Source: Hyphomicrobium sp.
Lineage (GTDB): Bacteria > Pseudomonadota > Alphaproteobacteria > Rhizobiales > Hyphomicrobiaceae
Direction: 5' to 3'
Assembly: GCF_019753045.1 (NCBI RefSeq)
Contig: NZ_JAIELN010000017.1
Coordinates: 62,001 to 126,000, forward strand
Length of the DNA stretch: 64,000 bases
The translations under genes and the position numbers were made by a program. The notes under the pieces are model-generated. The model saw nothing but the letters and a program-made list of their open reading frames with translations, was not told where the DNA came from and ran no database searches. Positions 16,558 through 25,134 of this stretch are shown here, piece after piece (position 1 is the stretch's first letter; the number at the start of each line of letters is the position of its first letter).

Positions 16558-17691
16558 ATGGAGTCACGTTGGCCTTTGGTGTTTCATTGGCCTGCGGGGA
16601 GCAATGCGGTTTTGCCAAAATCTGCTTACATCAATCTGGCCTTACAGGGCGGCGGAGCTCATGGCGCCTTCACATGGGGCGTTCTTGATCGTCTGTTAGA
16701 GGACGATACGCTTCAGTTCGGCTGGATCAGCGCAACGAGTGCCGGCGCCGTCAATGCGGTCGCGCTCGCGGCAGGACTTGCCGAAGGCTCGCGCGATAAA
16801 GCGCGCGAGAAGATGTACAAAATCTGGCACGCCATCCACAACGCCGCCATCCCCGATCTGACGCGGCTCAATCCGTTTCTCAACGGGCTGGTGCGGACAA
16901 CGCATCTCGCGTCGATGCTGTCGCCTTACGAATTCAATCCGCTCGGTTTCGATCCGCTGCGGCGTCTGCTCACTGAGCATGTCGATTTCGAATTGATCCG
17001 GGCCAAGTCGCCGGTCGAACTGCTCATCGCAGCCACGCATGTCGCGACCGGCAGAGCCCGTCTCTTTCGCGAACACGAGATCACGGTCGATGCAGTTCTC
17101 GCGTCGGCCTGTCTGCCGGTGATGCATCATGCCGTCGAGATCGACGGCGCGGCCTATTGGGACGGCGGCTTTTCCGCAAACCCCGACCTTGTGACGCTCG
17201 CGAGCGAAAGTCCGATTGGCGATACGCTGCTTGTCATGGTCGCGCCGCGCGCCAACGCGAAGTTGCCGACGACAGCGCGCGATATTTCAATTCACGCGAG
17301 CCGCCTCACGTTCAACGCGCCGCTCGTGCGCGATATCGAAGTTATAACCGCGGTGCGCGAGACATCGGGGGTGCTGTTGGCAAAGGGGCGACTGGCGCCG
17401 CTCTGCCGGCACCGCTTCCATCTGATCGATGGCGGCCCGGTCACCGGAGCGCTCAATCCCGAGACGACGCTCAAGCCCGATTGGGACATCATCACGTACC
17501 TGCACGGTGCGGGACGCGAGTACGCGGATAAGTGGCTCAATGTTGCGCGTTCAGCTGTCGGACGGCTCGAAACAGTCGATCTCGTGAACTACTTCTTTCC
17601 GCCCGTCGAGGACGGCGTCACCTTTCGCGCGCCGATCGTCGCCAAGCGGCCGGTTCAAAAGCGGGGCGTTGGCGGCAAACGCCAGAAGTAA
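16558..17691 (+). CDS. Patatin-like phospholipase
   Basis: 377 residues with the patatin Ser-Asp dyad fold. The oxyanion loop GGGAHG is at 31-36. The nucleophile elbow reads A-T-S61-A-G where G-T-S-A-G is usual. The catalytic aspartate is D202 in WDGGFSANPDL. The domain covers most of the protein, and the C-terminus is basic (KRPVQKRGVGGKRQK). Proteins of this type hydrolyse acyl esters of membrane lipids or storage polymers; substrate is not determined. There is no signal peptide, so it is predicted cytosolic. The start at 16558 has no obvious ribosome site. A dispersed palindrome follows the stop. Confidence 0.87.
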   Translation: MESRWPLVFHWPAGSNAVLPKSAYINLALQGGGAHGAFTWGVLDRLLEDDTLQFGWISATSAGAVNAVALAAGLAEGSRDKAREKMYKIWHAIHNAAIPDLTRLNPFLNGLVRTTHLASMLSPYEFNPLGFDPLRRLLTEHVDFELIRAKSPVELLIAATHVATGRARLFREHEITVDAVLASACLPVMHHAVEIDGAAYWDGGFSANPDLVTLASESPIGDTLLVMVAPRANAKLPTTARDISIHASRLTFNAPLVRDIEVITAVRETSGVLLAKGRLAPLCRHRFHLIDGGPVTGALNPETTLKPDWDIITYLHGAGREYADKWLNVARSAVGRLETVDLVNYFFPPVEDGVTFRAPIVAKRPVQKRGVGGKRQK

Positions 17692-17720
17692 ATTTGGTTT
17701 TCGATGGCGTCTCTTTGATT

Positions 17721-17762
17721 TGCGCTGGCGACTCCCCGGACGGGGAGTAGGCCGCCAGCGCA
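17721..17762. repeat. Dispersed palindrome, family A copy 1
   Basis: The outer stem TGCGCTGGCG/CGCCAGCGCA (10 bp, perfect) encloses an inner hairpin ACTCCCC/GGGGAGT with loop GGAC and a 4-base bulge AGGC on the 3' side. It lies between the convergent patatin and XRE regulator genes, 29 bases after the patatin stop. Four more copies with different outer stems occur at 43732, 46700, 46746 and 53568. Confidence 0.75.
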
Positions 17763-17775
17763 GGGAATAGCGCGA

Positions 17776-18573
17776 TCAGGTTACGAGCCGCGCGTAGCCC
17801 TCAGCGATGGTTTCGTCGAGCAGGCGTTTGTATTCGCCATAGGCCGGGTTCTTCGGCGTCACCTCGCCGAAGGCATCGGCATCGAAGTTTTCGCGCTGGG
17901 CGTAGAGTATCGGCGTCGCGACCGGGATGAAAGTTGCGCGTTGCTTGTTCAGCGTCGTGATGATGCCGCGCATCTCGCCGGCGCGATCGAGTTGAGAGAC
18001 GACGACCATCCGCATCGCGCCCTTGGTCAGCGAGACGAGGTGGATGAAACTCGACGAGGCCGGGATATAGAGCCGGCCCCGATGGGCGTAAGGGGCGTCC
18101 GGCCGGTCGCGTTCCTGAAAGAGAAGGCTCGGCCACTCGGCGTCCCAGGTGATATCGGTGCGATAGGCGATAATCGTGTCGGCAACCGAGAAGGATCGTC
18201 TGAGCGTCAGATAACTGCCGATGTAATGGTCGACGGCCGCGCGTGTGTAGGCCCCCATATAAATGGGCGCGATACCGCCGCCGTTGCCTCTCAGCTCCAG
18301 CGGTCCGCCCGCGCTTTCAAGCGCAACTGACTCGCCATGCCAGGCGTCGCGGAGGCCGTGAAAATCGAGGCCCAAAACCATGCAGACGTCGAACAACGTT
18401 TGATCGCGAACGGAGCGTCCGCCGAGGAGGTTCTGAATTGTCTTTTCGTGGCAATCGGCAGCGTCGGCCAATTCAGCCTGCGTCAGCTTCTTTTCGACCA
18501 TAGCCGTCTTGATGCGCTCGAGCGCCTCGGGACGAGTGGTGGCGGGCGCAGGCTGGGCGACAGCTTTCTTCAT
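17776..18573 (-). CDS. XRE-type helix-turn-helix regulator with unknown C-terminal domain
   Basis: 265 residues from the ATG at 18573. Residues about 15-75 (PEALERIKTAMVEKKLTQAELADAAD to a second helix CHEKTIQNLLGGR) are a Cro/CI-type HTH. The remaining 180 residues form a strand-rich region with FSVADTIIAYRTDITWDAEWPSLLFQERDR, RGRLYIPASSSFIHLVSLTKGAMRMVVVSQLDRAG and a helical end. This region resembles no domain I can name and could sense a ligand. A GTG-initiated extension to 18714 exists but is proline-rich and likely untranslated. CCGGGT/ACCCGG at 18657-18674 upstream is a candidate self-operator. Confidence 0.75.
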   Translation of the reverse strand: MKKAVAQPAPATTRPEALERIKTAMVEKKLTQAELADAADCHEKTIQNLLGGRSVRDQTLFDVCMVLGLDFHGLRDAWHGESVALESAGGPLELRGNGGGIAPIYMGAYTRAAVDHYIGSYLTLRRSFSVADTIIAYRTDITWDAEWPSLLFQERDRPDAPYAHRGRLYIPASSSFIHLVSLTKGAMRMVVVSQLDRAGEMRGIITTLNKQRATFIPVATPILYAQRENFDADAFGEVTPKNPAYGEYKRLLDETIAEGYARLVT

Positions 18574-18805
18574 TGGCCGCTTGATTTTGAAGCCGGGCGA
18601 CGGACGTCGCCGGTGCGGGAAAATACCGATTCTTTCCGGTAAGACGCAATCGGAATCCGGGTGCAATAACCCGGCTTCCTTCCATTGCCGCCAAGTGGCG
18701 CCTAACGGCCTCACGTTTCCGGACCGGTTCCCGCATTGTCGGGATGTCCACCGCTGGGGTGGGCTCCAGCGCCAAGAGACGCGCGAGAACTAAGGAAAAG
18801 GGCAC

Positions 18806-19204
18806 ATGTCGGAAGCAGTCATATACAAGTCTGGCACTTCGAAGTTGGCGGCAGCAGTGTCGGTTGGGTCGTTGCTGGCGCTCGCCATCATCGCCGGTGC
18901 AGTTCGCCCCGCGGCCGCACAGGAATTCGATTGCCAGCGCGCGCGTACGGCGTCTGAGCGGACGATTTGCAGAAGCGACCGGCTGGCCGGGCTCGACGAG
19001 CGGATGAGCGCTTTATATTCCGAGCTGAAGTCGGCCTACGACAATCGCTATCAACGCAACGATTTGAAGATGTATCAGCGCCGGTTTCTGGACGCCCGCG
19101 ATAGCTGCGGCCGGGACGTCGATTGCATCAGGGGCGCTTATCTCGACCAGATCAGCGTGCTGGAGTCCCGTCTCGAGCAGGCTTACCGGCGCAGTGAGCG
19201 CTGA
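18806..19204 (+). CDS. LprI/DUF1311-like secreted protein
   Basis: 132 residues. After a signal segment (LAAAVSVGSLLALAIIAGAV to AAAQ) the mature protein reads FDCQRARTASERTICRSDRLAGLDERMSALYSELKSAY, then CGRDVDCIRGAYLDQISVLESRLEQAY. The C..A....E..IC....LA.LD..M...Y pattern with four cysteines is that of lysozyme-inhibitor LprI N-terminal-type proteins. Four cysteines suggest two periplasmic disulfides. Inhibition of lysozyme is known for a few family members only. The start has AAGGAAAAGG upstream. Confidence 0.78.
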   Translation: MSEAVIYKSGTSKLAAAVSVGSLLALAIIAGAVRPAAAQEFDCQRARTASERTICRSDRLAGLDERMSALYSELKSAYDNRYQRNDLKMYQRRFLDARDSCGRDVDCIRGAYLDQISVLESRLEQAYRRSER

Positions 19205-19249
19205 GCGACATCCCCCCGTGCCAGTGCGAGCTTTCCCAAGCAAACCGGC

Positions 19250-19864
19250 TTAGCGGTCGAGAACCTCGAGGTTGACAGCCGCTAAGCCCATGCCGGTCAT
19301 GCCGAGGTCTTCGGCGGCTTTTGTGGACAGGTCGATGACGCGGCCTGGCTTGAAGGGGCCGCGATCGTTGATCCGAACGATGACGCTATCACCGTTATCG
19401 ACCCTCGTTACGCGGACGCGCGTGCCGAAGGGGAGCGTCCGGTGTGCGGCCGTCATGTCTTGCGGGTTGAAGGCTTCCCCGGTCGCGGTCCGTTCGCCTT
19501 TTCCGTAGAATGACGCGATGCCCTTCATGGCGTGACCGGTTCCGGCCGGGTCGGGGCCATGAAGTCCGTAGGGCTGTTCGCCGATCGGCGCTGCAGCGGC
19601 AACGGGTTGCTTAACAGGTTGCTTGGCGCTGATGAAGGATGGCTTGGCGATCGTTATTTTCGCCTGCCAGTGATCGAATGTGCCCACTGGGCGAGCTGGG
19701 GCCGTCACCGTGGTCCATTGGCCGCTCGCCTTGGCCTTACTTGCCGGGCCAGATAGATCTTGGGCCAGGGATTGGGCTTCTGACGGGGTTCCCCCGGCTA
19801 GCGACGCCAGACCGACAATCCATACGGCAACACATGCCAAACAAATGCTTCGGCGCACGCACAT
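19250..19864 (-). CDS. RlpA family septal/peptidoglycan protein, copy 1
   Basis: 204 residues with a signal peptide (SICLACVAVWIVGLASLAGG). The linker is low in complexity (KQPVKQPVAAAAPIG). The C-terminal double-psi beta-barrel (about 112-204) shows GIASFYGKGERTATGEAF, MTAAHRTLPFGTRVRVT, VRINDRGPFKPGRVIDLS and ending LAAVNLEVLDR. The aspartate in NDRGPF corresponds to the catalytic residue of RlpA lytic transglycosylases, which cut glycan strands lacking stem peptides. No SPOR domain is present. A second RlpA gene lies just upstream on the same strand. Confidence 0.9.
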   Translation of the reverse strand: MCVRRSICLACVAVWIVGLASLAGGTPSEAQSLAQDLSGPASKAKASGQWTTVTAPARPVGTFDHWQAKITIAKPSFISAKQPVKQPVAAAAPIGEQPYGLHGPDPAGTGHAMKGIASFYGKGERTATGEAFNPQDMTAAHRTLPFGTRVRVTRVDNGDSVIVRINDRGPFKPGRVIDLSTKAAEDLGMTGMGLAAVNLEVLDR

Positions 19865-19914
19865 CCCCCCGGATACTCCCCTAGCGCCCAGGACTATGGT
19901 GATTCGGATGGCGG

Positions 19915-19952
19915 AAAAACGTCGGGAGGCGCTGGTTGCCCAACGCCTCCCG
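19915..19952 (-). terminator. Rho-independent terminator after second rlpA-like gene
   Basis: Read on the minus strand, CGGGAGGCGTTGG pairs with CCAGCGCCTCCCG (one G-T wobble) around a GCAA loop, and ACGTTTTT follows. It is placed 28 bases past the stop of the gene at 19980-20468, so the two RlpA genes are largely separate transcription units. Confidence 0.85.
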
Positions 19953-19979
19953 ATGTTTATTCAAAGATAACGCTCAGGC

Positions 19980-20468
19980 TCAGCTGCGGCCGAGAACCTC
20001 GAGCGAGACGCGGGCCAGGCCGGCTCCGGTCATGTTGATCTGGCGGGCAGCGCCGCGCGACAGGTCGATGACGCGGCCGCCGACGAAGGGACCACGGTCA
20101 TTGATGGTGACGACGACCGACTGGCCGTTCGACTGGTTCGTGACGCGAACGCGTGTTCCGAACGGAAGCGTGCGGTGAGCGGCCGTCAGGCCCTCAGGGT
20201 TGAAGCGAGCGCCCGAAGCGGTCTGCTGGCCCTGCCAGTAGTAAGATGCGATGCCGTGCGAACCGCCGCTGCCGCCAACCGACTTGCGGGCGGCGACTTT
20301 CTTGGTGGCCTTGCGGCCGGAAACGTGAGCGTGCTTCTGGTAGGAAGCCTTGTGGTACGACGTCTTGTGGTACGTCGCCTTGTGGTGCGACGAGGCTGCC
20401 ATTGCAGGGACGGTTGCTGCCGTAACCCCAGCGAACGCGAACGCGGCGATCGCAATCGTTGAACGCAT
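19980..20468 (-). CDS. RlpA family septal/peptidoglycan protein, copy 2
   Basis: 162 residues: a signal peptide (MRSTIAIAAFAFAGVTAATV), then a linker with repeated histidine/lysine/tyrosine motifs (YHKTSYHKASYQKHAHV). The double-psi barrel from about 73 has GIASYYWQGQQTASGARF, GLTAAHRTLPFGTRVRVTNQ and VVTINDRGPFVGGRVIDLS. The catalytic-type aspartate in NDRGPF is kept. The basic linker could bind teichoic-like or glycan polymers or metal (speculative). It has a strong ribosome site AAGGAGTG. It is a diverged tandem duplicate of the neighbouring gene, likewise without a SPOR domain. Confidence 0.9.
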   Translation of the reverse strand: MRSTIAIAAFAFAGVTAATVPAMAASSHHKATYHKTSYHKASYQKHAHVSGRKATKKVAARKSVGGSGGSHGIASYYWQGQQTASGARFNPEGLTAAHRTLPFGTRVRVTNQSNGQSVVVTINDRGPFVGGRVIDLSRGAARQINMTGAGLARVSLEVLGRS

Positions 20469-20989
20469 AGTTCACTCCTTGTTAAAGGAGCAGCAGTGGT
20501 TCGGGTCGAATGAGCGGTTTCCCCCGCCCGCGGCACGCCACCAGGCGACCACGGGGCAACCGCTTCGGAAGCGGCACCGTCGTTAATGTTGGGAGAAAGT
20601 AGCTCTTAAGGCGAATGACCCCCTGTGACCCGTTACAGAACTCCAGAACCTGGTTCTTCCTGCTGCCCGTGCTAACTGGGGTCTCCCCCCGTTCTGGCCC
20701 GGCACAACGAGCACCCTGTGGATAAGAGGTCAACCCATGGCAGATACCACCTTTTAACCATAATCCGTAAGTTACGGAAAATTCTAAGTTATTTTGAGTG
20801 CACTTTTAGGTTGCGCGACGCCAGGTCGCAGAATTGGACGCCCGTTAAGGGAACAAAATCGTGGCGCCGGGTGGCGCCGCAAATATCTCGACCGTTCAAT
20901 CCTCTAGGGCAGCGGACGGCTTTCGTTGATCCGTGTACGCCTTTTTCAATGTGTCGGCCGGTGCGTGGGACTTCGAGTGTGAGACAGAG
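20469..20989. other. Intergenic region between rlpA-like and chrA genes
   Basis: About 520 bases between divergent genes with no convincing gene. It must hold both promoters. A small perfect palindrome CCGTAA-G-TTACGG occurs at 20765-20777 inside an AT-rich patch (20755-20800), the most promoter-like part. No tRNA or known RNA motif was recognised. Confidence 0.5.
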
Positions 20990-22318
20990 ATGGGCGATCA
21001 CGAACCAGTGCGGGCTGGTCCAGCCGAGCCCCTAGTCAATCCATCGTTCAGCGAGGCGCTGCGTGTCTGGGCGCAGATCGGTCTGATGTCATTCGGAGGG
21101 CCGGCCGGCCAGATCGCGATGATGCATCGGGTGCTCGTCGAGCAGAAGAAATGGCTCGATGAGGCGACCTACCTGCTGGCGCTCAATTTCTGCACGCTGC
21201 TGCCGGGTCCCGAGGCTATGCAACTCGCGACGTATGCCGGCTGGAAACTGCACGGGACACGCGGCGGGTTGGCTGCCGGCCTGTTGTTCGTCGCGCCGGG
21301 TGCGCTGGTCATTCTGATGCTTGCCGCGCTTTACGCGTCGTTCGGGAACGTGCCGGTCGTCGTCACCGTGTTCACCGGGATCAAGGCGGCCGTCCTTGCC
21401 ATTGTTATCGAGGCGCTGATCAGGATTGCGCGGCGATCGCTGGCGGGGCGCGTCGAGTGGTTGATCGCTGCCCTGTCGTTCGCGGCCATTTTCTTTTTCC
21501 ACGTGCCGTTTCCACTGATCATCCTCGCCGCCGGGCTATTTGGCTACTGGCGGAATGCGGCTGCGAACCAGGGCGCGGCGGCATCACCGGTTCCGGCCGT
21601 GGCGGTTCCGCTCGCTTCGACGGCGAGGGTGATCGGCATCTGGTTCGCGATCTGGACGCTGCCGCTGTTGGCGGTGGCGTTCACATTCGGGTTCGATCAC
21701 GTCCTCAGCCAGCTGGCGCTGTTCTTCTCGAAGCTGGCGGTCGTCACGTTCGGCGGCGCCTATGCGGTCCTTGCCTACATGGCTCAGCAGGTGGTCGAGG
21801 GTTATGGCTGGTTGAAGCCGGACGAGATGCTCGACGGGCTCGGGCTCGCGGAGACAACGCCGGGCCCACTGATCCTGGTCACGGAATTCGTGGGATTTCT
21901 TGCAGCGGCCAGGCACGGCGGGGAGACATCGCTCCTCTTCGGTGTCCTCGGCGCGGCTGTCACGCTCTGGGCGACGTTCGTGCCATGCTTTCTCTACGTG
22001 TTCGCTGGCGCTCCCTACGTCGAGTGGTTGAAGTCGGCCCCGAAACTCAAGTCTTCGTTGTCGGCCATTACGGCGGCGGTGGTCGGGGTGATTTTCAACC
22101 TGTCGCTCTGGTTTTCGCTGCACGTACTCTTTCGGGACCGTTTCGAGGTGGCGGCGTGGCCGCTCCGTTTCGAGGTGCCCGAAATCACGAGCATCGATCC
22201 CGCAGCGCTGACGCTCGGCATCCTAGCCGCGATCCTCCTCTTCGTGCTGCGTGCCGGCATCGTGACCACGCTCGGCGTTTCAGCGGCTGCCTCGCTGTTG
22301 CTGGCGCTTCTCCGCTGA
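20990..22318 (+). CDS. chrA: Chromate efflux transporter, two CHR domains
   Basis: 442 residues built of two homologous CHR halves. The first starts SFSEALRVWAQIGLMSFGGPAGQIAMMHR and includes FCTLLPGPEAMQLATYAGW. The second starts near KLAVVTFGGAYAVLAYMAQQVVEGYGWLKPDEMLDGLGLAETTPGPLILVTEFVGF. The FGGP and PGP motifs are the family marks. The protein is an inner-membrane transporter of about 10 spans exporting chromate, probably by ion exchange. No chrB regulator is adjacent. It is convergent with corA, with only two bases between stop codons. The start ATG at 20990 begins just before the first domain. Confidence 0.92.
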   Translation: MGDHEPVRAGPAEPLVNPSFSEALRVWAQIGLMSFGGPAGQIAMMHRVLVEQKKWLDEATYLLALNFCTLLPGPEAMQLATYAGWKLHGTRGGLAAGLLFVAPGALVILMLAALYASFGNVPVVVTVFTGIKAAVLAIVIEALIRIARRSLAGRVEWLIAALSFAAIFFFHVPFPLIILAAGLFGYWRNAAANQGAAASPVPAVAVPLASTARVIGIWFAIWTLPLLAVAFTFGFDHVLSQLALFFSKLAVVTFGGAYAVLAYMAQQVVEGYGWLKPDEMLDGLGLAETTPGPLILVTEFVGFLAAARHGGETSLLFGVLGAAVTLWATFVPCFLYVFAGAPYVEWLKSAPKLKSSLSAITAAVVGVIFNLSLWFSLHVLFRDRFEVAAWPLRFEVPEITSIDPAALTLGILAAILLFVLRAGIVTTLGVSAAASLLLALLR

Positions 22319-22320
22319 GG

Positions 22321-23292
22321 TCAGAGCCATCCCTTTCTTTTGAAATAGAGGTAGGGGATGAGGGCTGCGAAAAACATCAGAAAGAGCGCCATGGGATAGC
22401 CCCAGGGGTGTTCGAGCTCGGGCATGTTCTTGAAGTTCATGCCGTAGATCGATGCGACCAGCGTTGGCGGCATCAGCATGACCGCCATGACCGAAAACAG
22501 CTTGATGATCTGGTTCTGCTCGGTGGAAATCATGCCGAGGGTCGCGTCGAGCAGAAAGCTCGTGCGGGCCGATAGAAAGCGCATGCTTTCCATGAGCGAC
22601 AGGATATCGTGGTTGGCCGCGTCGATCCTCGCGAGCACGCGGGTGTCGTCTTTCCGCTCGCGCGCGGCGTTGGCAAAGTAGAGCGAAAGCCGATGCAGAG
22701 ACATCGCACTTTCCTGAGCTCTGGACGTTATATCGCCTTCCTTGCCGACCGATTTGAGAAGGACGTCCAGGCGGCGGTTCTGGGGCCTGCGGCTCGCAGT
22801 GGTTTGCCCGAACACGAGAGGCGCCATACGTTCGACCTCATCCTGGACACGCTCGATGAGATCGGCTTCCCGTTCGATCAGCATTTCCAACAGGCCGATC
22901 ATCACGCCCGGGCCCGTTACGCAGTCGACATCGCCCTTGGCGGCTCTCGCGATGTAAATCGGAAATGCTCGCGGTTCGGCGTAGCGCACGGTGACAAGGT
23001 TGTTGCGGAAGAGGATGAAGGTGACGACGGACGTCATCGGCACGCCCTGCTCGCTGTTGTGCAGGATAATGCTCGTCATGTAGTAGGCGCCGTTCTCGGT
23101 ATAGAAACGGTTCGAGGCCTCGATCTCGCGCATCTCCGATCGGGTCGGCACTTCTATGCCGAGCGCTTTCTCGATGAACTTGTCCTCATCTTCCTTCGGG
23201 TCGATCAGGTCGATCCAGACGGCCGTCGTGATATCCCCGACAGGGCCTCGCGGTACCAATTTCTCGCCAACTGCGTCATACACCGTGATCAT
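22321..23292 (-). CDS. corA: CorA-type magnesium/cobalt channel
   Basis: 323 residues, the usual CorA length. The N-terminal soluble funnel begins MITVYDAVGEKLVP. The long stalk helices include FLSARTSFLLDATLGMISTEQNQIIKLFSVMAVM. Two C-terminal membrane spans flank the selectivity signature YGMNF, followed by MPELEHPWGYP and a basic tail KRKGW. It forms a pentameric inner-membrane channel for Mg2+ (and Co2+/Ni2+). The start at 23292 fits the family. Confidence 0.95.
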   Translation of the reverse strand: MITVYDAVGEKLVPRGPVGDITTAVWIDLIDPKEDEDKFIEKALGIEVPTRSEMREIEASNRFYTENGAYYMTSIILHNSEQGVPMTSVVTFILFRNNLVTVRYAEPRAFPIYIARAAKGDVDCVTGPGVMIGLLEMLIEREADLIERVQDEVERMAPLVFGQTTASRRPQNRRLDVLLKSVGKEGDITSRAQESAMSLHRLSLYFANAARERKDDTRVLARIDAANHDILSLMESMRFLSARTSFLLDATLGMISTEQNQIIKLFSVMAVMLMPPTLVASIYGMNFKNMPELEHPWGYPMALFLMFFAALIPYLYFKRKGWL

Positions 23293-23474
23293 TATGCGTA
23301 GACCTTTTTGGATTCGCGTATCTCTCAATTGCCGGCGGCCCGGCGGCTGGATCGGCCGTCCAGCCATTTCACGTCGTTAAGCGCCCGACAATCCCGTAAG
23401 GTCTAAGCTTGGTGGATGAGGTCTGTTGCAGCGAGACGCACTAAGTGTGACAATTCAGTCTCAAAGGAGGCTAC

Positions 23475-23786
23475 ATGGCTCTACGATTGGTCGTTGGGAT
23501 CGGTGGCGGCGTCGCGCTCTTAGCCGCGGCGTTGGCGCTCCCCGCGGAGGCGAAGATCGCGTGCAAGAAGGGTTATCAGCAGGTGCAGGGCACGTGGATG
23601 GCGACGCCTTATTGCCAGGACCAGTACGTCGCGCAGGTAGCGCACGACTACGGGTTTAGCGCTTCGCCCGACAGGGTTCGCAATGACCCGTTGTTCAAGC
23701 AACACCTTTGCCGGTTCATCGGACAGGACATCCGTATCAAGGAGTCGTGCGACCAGGCCATCCCGTCGGTGCGCGGACGCTTTTAG
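23475..23786 (+). CDS. Small secreted cysteine-containing protein
   Basis: 103 residues behind a near-perfect ribosome site (AAAGGAGG, 23462-23469). There is a signal peptide MALRLVVGIGGGVALLAAAL, and a mature part starting about KIACKKGYQQVQGTWMATPYCQDQYVAQVAHDYGF. Four cysteines (KIAC, PYCQD, HLCRF, ESCDQ) suggest two disulfides. It ends IKESCDQAIPSVRGRF. It looks like a conserved periplasmic protein of Hyphomicrobiales, but no named domain is recognised. Confidence 0.7.
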   Translation: MALRLVVGIGGGVALLAAALALPAEAKIACKKGYQQVQGTWMATPYCQDQYVAQVAHDYGFSASPDRVRNDPLFKQHLCRFIGQDIRIKESCDQAIPSVRGRF

Positions 23787-23864
23787 TGAGAGCCAGGATT
23801 CGGTGTGATGTGGTGATCATCGCTTCAATCGCGACGATCACCGGCATCAGATGCGGACCCAATC

Positions 23865-24359
23865 TCAGGCGAGGTCGGGCGTGACCTCGCCAACATCCTT
23901 GGCGCGGCGGACGCTGCCGTCGAATTGCGCACCTTCGTCAATCGAGAGCGTCTGCTTGACGATGTCGCCATCGACACGCGATGTCGCGTTGAGGTTCACC
24001 GAGCTGCCTTTGAGGGCGCCGCTGACCTCACCTTGCACCGTGATGGTACGCGCCGTGATGGTGCCTACAACACTTCCCGTTTCGCCGACGGTTACCGCTT
24101 CGCCATGCACATCGCCCTGGATGTGTCCGGCAATGAGAAGCGAGCCTTTGGTCTTGATGACGAGCTGCTGACCGGAAATCGTGATGTCCTGCCCGAGGAC
24201 CGAAGTCGGTGCGTCGATCACGGGGCTCGATTGCTGAAGCGGGGAGCCGAAAAGCGGTGGAGCGGGAGTTTTCGCCTGTGGTATCGGCGGCTGTTGCGGT
24301 GTGAGTGTCTTGACTGGCTCAGGGCCACGAATATCCGGCGTCGCTACGCGGTTGAACAT
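23865..24359 (-). CDS. Bactofilin (polymer-forming cytoskeletal protein), copy 1
   Basis: 164 residues. A proline-rich N-terminal tail (about 1-50) precedes a right-handed beta-helix of short strands: VLGQDITISGQQLVIKTKGSLLIAGHIQGDVHGEAVTVGETGSVVGTITARTITVQGEVSG. This is the bactofilin (DUF583) pattern with hydrophobic residues every second position and turns of about 17 residues. Bactofilins form nucleotide-free filaments that localise envelope enzymes, for example at the Caulobacter stalk. A link to hyphal growth here is inference. A paralogue lies at 58311-58844. No peptidase gene is adjacent. Confidence 0.9.
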   Translation of the reverse strand: MFNRVATPDIRGPEPVKTLTPQQPPIPQAKTPAPPLFGSPLQQSSPVIDAPTSVLGQDITISGQQLVIKTKGSLLIAGHIQGDVHGEAVTVGETGSVVGTITARTITVQGEVSGALKGSSVNLNATSRVDGDIVKQTLSIDEGAQFDGSVRRAKDVGEVTPDLA

Positions 24360-24584
24360 CTACTACCCCCAAAAAAAGAACTGCTATCGCCCGTCCCGCT
24401 ACCGCAGCCTAATCACTGTACTTGGGGTACATTATGGCCAAGTTGGCATATGTTCCAGCCTAGTTTCACCGCGCTGCGAAAAACCTTTTTTGCGGAAGAT
24501 TATTAACGTCACGCTTTGCCCAAAAAGCGAGCGGGCCGCCTCGTCGACGGCCCGCGCAAAATCATTTCCGATCGCCAGCGAGTG

Positions 24585-24911
24585 CTATCTGTACAGGTCT
24601 ACGAACGGCGCAACGATGTGCTTGCCGTGACGGTCCTTGTAGACATGCACGAAAGGTGCATCGACTACGGTTCTGCGGCCGCTTTCTACGCGCGTGAACG
24701 GCGCATGCACGACATGGCGACCACGATGGCGGTCATAGCGATGCTGATGCCGATAGCGACGGTCGTCGCCGCGGTAATCTACTTGAATGTGCCTTGTGGA
24801 TGCTTCGCCTGCGGGCTTCGCGACCGTCATCGCGTTTGCTGCCGATACGGACAGCGCGACCGAGCCCAGTATCGCGGCAATGGTTAGCGCCGGGCCGAAA
24901 AATGCCGTCAT
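24585..24911 (-). CDS. Small secreted histidine/arginine-rich protein
   Basis: 108 residues: hydrophobic signal FFGPALTIAAILGSVALSV to ANA, then a strongly basic segment RGDDRRYRHQHRYDRHRGRH, then two similar stretches, HVVHAPFTRVESGRRTVVDAPF and VHVYKDRHGKHIVAPFVDLYR. The internally repeated (V/I)xAPFxxV unit occurs three times. No known family is named. A periplasmic or outer-surface location is inferred from the signal peptide. Confidence 0.6.
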   Translation of the reverse strand: MTAFFGPALTIAAILGSVALSVSAANAMTVAKPAGEASTRHIQVDYRGDDRRYRHQHRYDRHRGRHVVHAPFTRVESGRRTVVDAPFVHVYKDRHGKHIVAPFVDLYR

Positions 24912-25134
24912 CAGATACTCACTTCATTTCTGTTTGTAGGTCATTGAAATTAGGGACCATTCCTCACGAGTTCAACTCAGGTGCGACAAATGTCCGACTC
25001 ATGCAACACTTATGCTGAACAAGAGCCTGGGTAGTGAAGCCGGAAAGCGACGTGCTCGTCTCAATTTTTCTGCGACGGGCTGCTGCCGCCATTGGAGTCT
25101 GCTAGGTTCCGTTAATAAAATAAGGGAGGACAAC

